Notes under the pieces: model-generated | The model's database searches: none | The model's input: the letters and a program-made list of their open reading frames with translations, nothing else | What the model was told of the DNA's origin: nothing | Source of the DNA: Aquabacterium humicola | GTDB lineage: Bacteria > Pseudomonadota > Gammaproteobacteria > Burkholderiales > Burkholderiaceae_C | Assembly (NCBI RefSeq): GCF_030167915.1 | Contig: NZ_JARGNB010000004.1 | Span: 1-64,000, forward strand | Direction of reading: 5' to 3' | DNA: 64,000 nt | Part shown: positions 1 to 4,708 of the stretch, piece after piece | Layout: each line of letters starts with the position of its first letter | Position numbering within the stretch: the stretch's first letter is position 1 | Position numbers and translations under genes: made by a program

Positions 1-90
1 GCGCTCCTGGTGGAGCTGCCCAAGGCCAAGACCGCCGACGACTTCGAAGCCCTGCTGCCCTGGCGGCTCACGCCTCCTAGCGCCAAATAG
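1..90 (+). CDS. IS66-family transposase, C-terminal fragment (partial)
   Basis: Only the last 29 codons lie in the window, read in frame 1 and ending in TAG at 88-90. The peptide contains DDFEALLPWRL, which resembles the conserved LLPW-containing C-terminus of the large IS66 transposase (TnpC). Its position 37 bp inside a GTAAGCG-type terminal repeat fits the usual gene order of these elements, where the large transposase is the last gene before the right end. The bulk of the protein, including the DDE catalytic domain, lies upstream of the window, so completeness and activity cannot be judged. Confidence 0.6.
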   Translation, partial: ALLVELPKAKTADDFEALLPWRLTPPSAK

Positions 91-127
91 ACACGTCCGC
101 AAGGGACGTGTCTGGAGGAGCGCTTAC
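1..127 (+). mobile_element. Right end of an IS66-family insertion sequence
   Basis: The element enters from the left edge and ends at 127. Read inward from the right end the sequence begins GTAAGCGC, the terminal signature of IS66-family elements, which have inverted repeats starting GTAAGCG and make 8-bp target duplications (family knowledge). A perfect 10-bp hairpin (89-98 with 104-113, loop GCAAG) starts at the transposase stop codon and could stop transcription leaving the transposase gene. The left end is outside the window, so the predicted duplication (CCATGAAC, 128-135) cannot be checked here. The element interrupts an MFS transporter gene on the minus strand. Confidence 0.7.
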
Positions 128-248
128 CCATGAACAGCGGCAGCAGGCTGTGGATCATCTCGGACGAGACGTCCATCAGCAGGCTGACGAAGCCCAGCAC
201 CCAGACGCCGGCGGGGATCTTCGGGGGGTGAGGAGCTGCGGTGGCCAA
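128..248 (-). pseudogene. N-terminal fragment of an MFS transporter, cut by the IS66 element
   Basis: The minus strand encodes about 40 residues including KIPAGVWVLGFVSLLMDVSS and then SEMIHSLLPLFMG, a characteristic first transmembrane segment of a widespread proteobacterial MFS subfamily (GFVSLxMDxSSEMIHSLLP). The frame stops exactly where the IS66 terminal repeat begins (127). The most plausible start is TTG at 248, giving MATAAPHPPKIP; no good Shine-Dalgarno is visible, so the start is uncertain. With only one membrane segment the product cannot work as a transporter. The rest of the gene presumably lies beyond the IS, to the left of the window. Confidence 0.65.
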
Positions 249-550
249 GGCGATCGACAGAAACAAGAACCCAACTGGTTGCTGCCGGGCACCTTCGCCC
301 GTCCGGGATCAGCGCGCCCCAACCCTGCCCGTGACGCGCGCCGTTCTTGAGGCGCCGCTGGGTCCCCGGCCCACAAAGCAAAAAGCCCAACCGGTGAGGG
401 TTGGGCTGGATGTTCATCCTACAACGGGAATCTTGGTGGCTGGGCCTCTAGGCAAAGTTCAGCGGGACGTGGCGCATTTCCTGCGTTTCATGCCCTGACC
501 ACGCCTGCCTTCCCCCAATGTTGCCCGAGGTTCTTGCATGTGCAGGAACT
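249..550. other. Intergenic stretch with no convincing gene
   Basis: The 300 bp between the disrupted MFS gene and the SDH-type protease gene encode nothing recognisable on either strand. They contain the terminator at 379-407 and, at 528-550, an imperfect inverted repeat directly after the protease stop codon. The reading frames here have no homology that I recognise. Confidence 0.5.
379..407 (-). terminator. Rho-independent terminator for the SDH-protease operon
   Basis: A 9-bp perfect stem (AGCCCAACC at 384-392, GGTTGGGCT at 399-407) with a 6-nt loop is followed, on the minus strand, by a run of Ts (A-run at 380-384 on the plus strand). Its orientation and its position about 145 bp beyond the stop codon at 551 suit the leftward operon. 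Confidence 0.7.
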
Positions 551-1465
551 CTAAGCGTTCTTGATCCACTGCTGACCATGGTCGGCCCAGATCATCTTGC
601 AGACCTGCGTCTGCTCAAACATCAGGGTCGCCAGGTGGTACGCCGTCAGCACCTTGTCCTGTAGGTCCTGCGATGCCTCTAGACTCTCGATCACGACACC
701 CTGCGCCGCGGCTTCGTCACGACCTATCCTGCGACCGTGGCTCTTGTGGGTTCCGGCATCGTTGAAGAATTGGGCGACCGCAGCAGCCTTCGCTGGCCCG
801 TCCGTTTGCCCAGCGAACATGCGCGCCTCCGCCCACTCACGAACCATCCGTTCACCGTAGTCCAGTGCGTTCTGGGCCTCGACGAGTAGCGCCGGTCCAA
901 GTGACGCCAGAACTGGGGCCCACGCGTGGGCGAGCCCTGTATCGGCGCTAATCTCCTTCTTGGCGCGCTCAAACTGGTCCACGATGGCCCGAGCTGAAAC
1001 GAACTTGCCGTTCATCGGCATTTGCGGGTCGATGGGGCCGATTTGGCTCTGGCGACCCATGATCAACCGGTTGGAGGCAAGGCCGATCATTGTTCCGGCC
1101 GACATCGCGAAGGCTGGAACGACGACCTCGATATCGTTGTACTTGCTGTGCAAGTACTGAACGACCGTCTCAGCCGCGTTTGTCTGGCCCCCCGGCGTGT
1201 GAAGGATGAGGGTTAGCCCACGCTGGACGTTCATGCCAAACATGCATGACATGAACCCATTGATTTCCTCGGAGGTCAGTGCGACCTGGAACGAGGGCAG
1301 CTGTGGTTTCTGCAAGAACGCAGTTGCGTAAAGCAGAACGTGCCGCCCTGATCGCAGCGACGAGATGTCTGCCAGGGCTTGACCGAGGCGGGTCTCGAAC
1401 CACGCCGCCCGCTGTTGAGGGGGGACGGCGTTCGCTTCTTTAAGCAGGGCTGTCCAGGCTGCCAC
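551..1465 (-). CDS. SDH-family ClpP-fold serine proteinase (SppA/ClpP-like)
   Basis: A 304-residue protein matching the serine dehydrogenase proteinase family (Pfam SDH), soluble or membrane-associated peptidases with a ClpP/crotonase fold. The signatures are HTPGG at residues 89-93, AMSAG at 120-124 with Ser122 as the probable nucleophile (compare the ASMGA-type nucleophile elbow in ClpP), and GPIDPQ at 143-148. There is no signal peptide, so it is likely cytoplasmic. The start is GTG at 1465, one base after the TGA of the small upstream gene, which implies translational coupling. It lies in an accessory region beside a tRNA-Phe integrase remnant. Members of this family occur in genomic islands and near toxin or defence genes, but its substrate is unknown. 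Fold assignment is good; biological role is open. Confidence 0.75.
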   Translation of the reverse strand: MAAWTALLKEANAVPPQQRAAWFETRLGQALADISSLRSGRHVLLYATAFLQKPQLPSFQVALTSEEINGFMSCMFGMNVQRGLTLILHTPGGQTNAAETVVQYLHSKYNDIEVVVPAFAMSAGTMIGLASNRLIMGRQSQIGPIDPQMPMNGKFVSARAIVDQFERAKKEISADTGLAHAWAPVLASLGPALLVEAQNALDYGERMVREWAEARMFAGQTDGPAKAAAVAQFFNDAGTHKSHGRRIGRDEAAAQGVVIESLEASQDLQDKVLTAYHLATLMFEQTQVCKMIWADHGQQWIKNA

Positions 1466-1466
1466 C

Positions 1467-1661
1467 TCAGCAAGCCATCATTACAAGACCCATCGGATGG
1501 GTCCAGTCCGCGCGCCGCTGCTCAGTGACCGGGCCGCGTTCGTCGGCGTTCGCCAGGAGTTGGAGCTGCAGATAGCGCTCGTACTGCAAGGTGGCCGCAG
1601 AGAGATCAGCGATGTCGTCGACGTTCTTTTCGCTCTTCTGGAGGCAGCGATCGTTTTCCAT
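1467..1661 (-). CDS. Small hypothetical protein co-transcribed with the SDH protease
   Basis: A 64-residue protein beginning MENDRCLQKSEKN and ending GLVMMAC. The start at 1661 is chosen because AAGGAG lies 8 bases upstream; an in-frame ATG 20 codons earlier has no such site. The stop codon is one base from the GTG start of the protease gene, so the two form a tightly coupled operon. The sequence is charged and probably helical (DDIADLSAATLQYERYLQ), with no transmembrane segment or signal peptide. I recognise no family. Its place directly before a peptidase suggests a partner, substrate or regulator, but that is inference from position only. Confidence 0.55.
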   Translation of the reverse strand: MENDRCLQKSEKNVDDIADLSAATLQYERYLQLQLLANADERGPVTEQRRADWTHPMGLVMMAC

Positions 1662-1745
1662 TGCCCGCTCCTTCGTTGTATTCGCATCTGTTCGGCACTC
1701 AGCTCCGAAACTTGATGGCATCGCAGTGTTTCACATTGTTCCACG

Positions 1746-1766
1746 ATGCTGCGACGCAGCATTGTA
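1746..1766 (-). promoter_or_regulatory. Candidate promoter -10 with overlapping perfect palindrome (operator)
   Basis: On the minus strand a TACAAT hexamer (1761-1766) lies about 100 bp upstream of the small gene. Directly at the expected transcription start is a perfect 17-bp palindrome (ATGCTGCG, A, CGCAGCAT at 1746-1762). No convincing -35 is present, so the promoter may need an activator. The overlap suggests a repressor site. Evidence is sequence symmetry only. Confidence 0.35.
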
Positions 1767-2108
1767 GGGGATAACCGCAAGGCAGTGATGTCATTGACCC
1801 CGTTGAAGCACGCGACGTTCCACCCTTATGTATCAAAGGCTTAGCCGATCTTAGTTACGTACTTTGTAAAGTAGCTCGACATCAATCACCCGACGGCGCT
1901 GGCCAAGTTGTCCAGCCGACAAGTGCCGGCGTTCAGCCACGACACGGTCTCAACGGATGAGCTTGCCAACGGCGCGCGATAGCGGCATCGGCGATCGCCG
2001 CGTGGCCGCGGACCCGGATCGGGGCAGCGCCATTCACAAGGTTCGTGTTTCCGACATGGCGCGCCGGGCTCGACCGTTGGTTTCCACAAGACCCTGACAC
2101 AACGAGCG
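1767..2108. other. AT-richer intergenic region without a recognisable gene
   Basis: About 340 bp between the small-protein operon and the HEPN-motif gene. Its left half (roughly 1790-1880) is clearly AT-richer than the chromosome to the right, as expected for acquired DNA. I see no reading frame with recognisable protein sequence on either strand. Confidence 0.4.
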
Positions 2109-3047
2109 TCACTCAACGATCGTTGAGTCACTGCTGACGAACCGACGCGCCAAGTTGACCAGCGAAGCATTCTTCTTCAGAAGGTGCCCTCGGTACTCGG
2201 CGAGCCGATCAAGCACGTACACGGGGCGCAGGAGCTTGCCCTCCTCACTCCTTTCGACGGCAGCAAGACCGATGATTGATGACTCCCCTTCGTTCTCGCG
2301 GGAGTAGTCCGCCTTGGCGGCAGAGAAGACAGCCTCCCACTCCTCACAAGGCGCCTTCAAGCCATCGCGCACGGTTTCGTGCGCGGCACTCAACCCTTCA
2401 ACGTACTCGCGGATTAACGGCATCAACGGGACCTGTTCTCCCAGAGCTTCCAGCTCTGAAAGAACGCTTTGCTTGAACTGTCGATCGCCCTTCAACTCCT
2501 TCGGCATCAGAGCAGGCGCCATTGAGTAGCCGAGCTTGGTCCGGTTTTCGATCCACTTACTCAGCACCGCATAGGAGTGAACCGGAACGTCGCGGTGTTG
2601 AACGTAATTGCGAAGCGCTTCCATCGTGCGAAAGCCCAGACGGCCGTCATATTGCTGACTAAGCGCGGTCTTTGTCCTTTCGCTTAAACCCGGAACGACA
2701 TCGACATGCTGTCTAACCTGATCCGTGTATGCGCGCGCCGCAGCAAGAAGGTTGAGCATTCGCCGGTTTAGCAGATCCTTCTCGACCCAGATCGTTTGTG
2801 CTGTCTGGCCTCCGAGCACCATGTGTCTCGTAGCGAGCGAAAGAAGCGTCTCCTCTAGTTCCAGGTAGTTCTCAATAACAAGATCGAACTTTTGCTCCGA
2901 CGCGACCGCCGCGGTCAATGCATCTCGTGCGGCCTCAATGCGTCTGTAGCGGTCCTCATCAATCCTGACGAAGCCCAAGCTACTCAGGACGAGCCGGACC
3001 AGACCGAAAGCCGCGCTCGGATGAAGTTTGTCACTTGGATCTCGCAT
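2109..3047 (-). CDS. Uncharacterised protein with an RNxxxH (HEPN-like) motif
   Basis: A 312-residue, predominantly helical, charged protein with no signal peptide or membrane segment and no family I can name. Residues 146-151 (RNYVQH) fit the RNxxxH active-site signature of HEPN RNases. It sits in a helix-loop context (MEALRNYVQHRDVPVHS) similar to HEPN domains in abortive-infection and toxin proteins. The start at 3047 (MRDPSDK) has AGGG 5 bases upstream; an in-frame GTG at 3074 would add nine residues and overlap the integrase remnant. Base composition is less GC-rich than the core genes. Position next to a tRNA-Phe integrase remnant supports an accessory, possibly defence-related role. 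One short motif is not proof of an RNase. Confidence 0.5.
   Translation of the reverse strand: MRDPSDKLHPSAAFGLVRLVLSSLGFVRIDEDRYRRIEAARDALTAAVASEQKFDLVIENYLELEETLLSLATRHMVLGGQTAQTIWVEKDLLNRRMLNLLAAARAYTDQVRQHVDVVPGLSERTKTALSQQYDGRLGFRTMEALRNYVQHRDVPVHSYAVLSKWIENRTKLGYSMAPALMPKELKGDRQFKQSVLSELEALGEQVPLMPLIREYVEGLSAAHETVRDGLKAPCEEWEAVFSAAKADYSRENEGESSIIGLAAVERSEEGKLLRPVYVLDRLAEYRGHLLKKNASLVNLARRFVSSDSTIVE
2111..2128. repeat. Perfect 18-bp palindrome over the 3' end of the HEPN-motif gene
   Basis: ACTCAACGA (2111-2119) is followed immediately by its reverse complement TCGTTGAGT (2120-2128). It covers the last five codons of the gene. It could fold as a short hairpin in the transcript, without a T-run, or be a protein-binding or recombination site. 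Confidence 0.5.
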
Positions 3048-3054
3048 AGCAGCC

Positions 3055-3638
3055 CTACCGTGCGTGACTAGCACCGCCTCGCAACATGCCCAGGTTGTCC
3101 CCCCACGCCTGCATTATCTTGCGGCGCTGGTCGACATATTCGCTTCTCTTGTACGCCCCACGTAGGCTGTCCTTAACGCTGTGAGCGAGTTGCGCCTCAA
3201 TCACCGCTTCGTCGAACTCAAGCCTCTCGGCCAGGATCGTGCGGGTCGTCGCTCGGAACCCGTGGCCGGTTACTTCGTCTGCTAGGAATCCCATGGCACG
3301 CGGCGCCGCGTTCACGGTGTTTTCGGACATGGGCCTGTCGTGGTGGCGCTCGCCGCGGACCACGTACACGCTGGCCCGGCTGAGTGGCTGCCGCTCGCAA
3401 AACTGCGAGCAGTTCTCCCGAGCCCGACGCGCCGTCTCGATCGCGCCGCGGCCTTCGATCCGGCGCAGCACAGTCAGAGGCACTTCTCGACGCCGCCGAT
3501 GCGGTACTTCAGGCGCCAGTAGTGCGCATCGTTCGGCCAGAGCTCGAGGTAGAGACCGCCGCCGTCCGAGACCTTGATCCGCCTGTCGATGGGCTTGGCC
3601 TTCTTGATCGCGGTGTCCGTCAGCTTGTCGGTTGGCAT
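3055..3638 (-). pseudogene. Tyrosine-recombinase integrase remnant (P4-type, DUF4102)
   Basis: The N-terminal part (start 3638, MPTDKLTDTAIKKAKP then SDGGGLYLELWP and YWRLKYRIGG) is the DUF4102 domain of P4-family island integrases, ending in a stop after 54 residues. In a different frame, from about 3470 to the stop at 3055, lies the C-terminal catalytic end, with DRPMSENTVNAA, GHGFRATTRT (the HxxR box), EAQLAHSVKD and YVDQRRKIMQAW. Intact relatives are near 400 residues; here roughly 200 central residues, including the first catalytic Arg, are missing and the two halves are out of frame. The enzyme is therefore inactive. It lies immediately 3' of tRNA-Phe, the usual site for this family, and marks the end of a decayed genomic island. 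Confidence 0.85.
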
Positions 3639-3745
3639 CGGGGGCAACAACGACGGCTCGGACCGTGCCGGGGGCACATCCCCGCGGAATCTGCGCAGCT
3701 GGCCGGTATGCCCCCGATCTTGCCCCCAAGTTTCCCCGGCTTCAA

Positions 3746-3769
3746 CCGGATGCGTTCGGACGCTCGCGG
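3746..3769 (+). repeat. Direct repeat copy 1 near the tRNA-Phe attachment site
   Basis: A 24-bp sequence starting CCGGATGCGTTCGGACG matches the copy at 3820-3843 at 20 of 24 positions, 74 bp apart. Closely spaced direct repeats between an integrase gene and its tRNA are typical of arm-type integrase sites; function is inferred. Confidence 0.45.
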
Positions 3770-3774
3770 GCATG

Positions 3775-3811
3775 AAAAAAGCCCTAGAGCGTTGATTCTC
3801 TAGGGCTTTCT
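3775..3811. terminator. Bidirectional intrinsic terminator between tRNA-Phe and integrase remnant
   Basis: A 9-10 bp stem (GCCCTAGAG at 3781-3789 with CTCTAGGGC at 3798-3806, loop 8 nt) is flanked by an A-run (3775-3780) on one side and a T-rich stretch on the other. It can therefore terminate transcription in both directions. It would stop tRNA-Phe read-through into the island. Confidence 0.75.
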
Positions 3812-3819
3812 TGTCACTA

Positions 3820-3843
3820 CCGGATGTCTTCGGACGTTCCCGG
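3820..3843 (+). repeat. Direct repeat copy 2 near the tRNA-Phe attachment site
   Basis: A 24-bp sequence starting CCGGATGTCTTCGGACG, differing from copy 1 (3746-3769) at four positions. It lies 8 bp from the CCA end of tRNA-Phe, where an att site is expected. Confidence 0.45.
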
Positions 3844-3851
3844 ACGCCTGT

Positions 3852-3927
3852 TGGTGGCCTGGGGCGGAATCGAACCACCGACACGCGGATTTTCAATCCG
3901 CTGCTCTACCAACTGAGCTACCAGGCC
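3852..3927 (-). tRNA. tRNA-Phe (anticodon GAA)
   Basis: A 76-nt cloverleaf on the minus strand with genome-encoded CCA. The acceptor stem GGCCTGG pairs with CCAGGCC. The D arm reads AGCTCAGTTGGTAGAGC, the anticodon stem-loop GCGGATTGAAAATCCGC carries GAA, and the T arm contains GGTTCGATTCC. It is close to the E. coli tRNA-Phe sequence. Its 3' end faces the integrase remnant, so it is the likely integration site of the island on its left. Confidence 0.97.
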
Positions 3928-3976
3928 TCGAAACTTGTCGAGCCGGCGAGTATAGCCGGAATCTCGGACCGCCCCG

Positions 3977-4675
3977 TCAGATCACGCCGCCGCGCTTGTT
4001 GCGCGAGAGGTCCACGCCCAGCTGCTTGAGCTTGCGGTACAGGTGCGTGCGCTCCAGGCCGGTCTTCTCGGCCACGCGCGTCATCGAGCCGTTCTCCTTC
4101 GCGAGGTGGAACTCGAAGTAGCTCTTCTCGAAGGCGTCGCGGGCCTCGCGCAGCGGGCGGTCGAGGTCGAACAGCTGCTCGGGCTGCGGGCCCAGCGGCA
4201 GCGAGGGCGCACTCGGCAGCCCGGGCGGCACGAGGCCGTTGAGGTCGGCGGCGCCGAGCGCCGCTTCGGGCCGATAGACGCCCGGCGGCAGGCCGGCGTT
4301 GGCGCGCGGCGAGGGTTTCACCAGCGCCTGCTCCACCGCGCGCAGCAGCTTCTGCAGCGTGATCGGCTTCTCGAGGAAGGCGGTGGCGCCGTACTTGGTG
4401 GCCTCGACCGCGGTGTCGATGGTGCCGTGGCCGCTCATCATGATCACCGGCATGCTCAGCATGCCGGCGGCGCCCCATTCCTTCAGCAGGCTGATGCCGT
4501 CGACGTCGGGCATCCAGATGTCCAGCAGCACCAGGTCCGGACGCAGGCGCTCGCGCACGGCACGGGCGTCGGCGGCGTTTTCGGCCAGCTCGACGGTGTG
4601 CCCTTCATCGGACAGGATTTCCGACAGCAGGCCGCGGATGCCCAGCTCGTCGTCCACTACAAGAATCGTTGCCAT
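3977..4675 (-). CDS. ntrX: NtrX-like response regulator lacking the AAA+ domain
   Basis: A 232-residue response regulator, partner of the NtrY-type kinase encoded just upstream. The receiver domain (about 1-120) has the acidic pair DD at 8-9, phospho-acceptor Asp52 (LVLLDIWMPDVDG) and Lys103 (FLEKPI). After a Pro/Ala/Leu-rich linker the C-terminus (about 190-225) is a Fis-type HTH (MTRVAEKTGLERTHLYRKL). Classical NtrX proteins are about 450 residues with a sigma54-activating AAA+ module between these domains; here that module is absent, so it cannot itself remodel sigma54 holoenzyme. It more probably acts as a conventional DNA-binding regulator of nitrogen, redox or envelope genes. It is last in the rsmB-DUF4390-ntrY-ntrX set. 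Confidence 0.85.
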   Translation of the reverse strand: MATILVVDDELGIRGLLSEILSDEGHTVELAENAADARAVRERLRPDLVLLDIWMPDVDGISLLKEWGAAGMLSMPVIMMSGHGTIDTAVEATKYGATAFLEKPITLQKLLRAVEQALVKPSPRANAGLPPGVYRPEAALGAADLNGLVPPGLPSAPSLPLGPQPEQLFDLDRPLREARDAFEKSYFEFHLAKENGSMTRVAEKTGLERTHLYRKLKQLGVDLSRNKRGGVI

Positions 4676-4708
4676 GCGAGTGCTACAAGCCCCTGGTGGT
4701 GGCCGGTG

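Noticed and set aside
3852-3927. Second copy of the tRNA-Phe 3' end as island attR within the window
   Set aside because: I found no repeat of the tRNA end elsewhere in 1-3850; it must lie outside the window if it exists.
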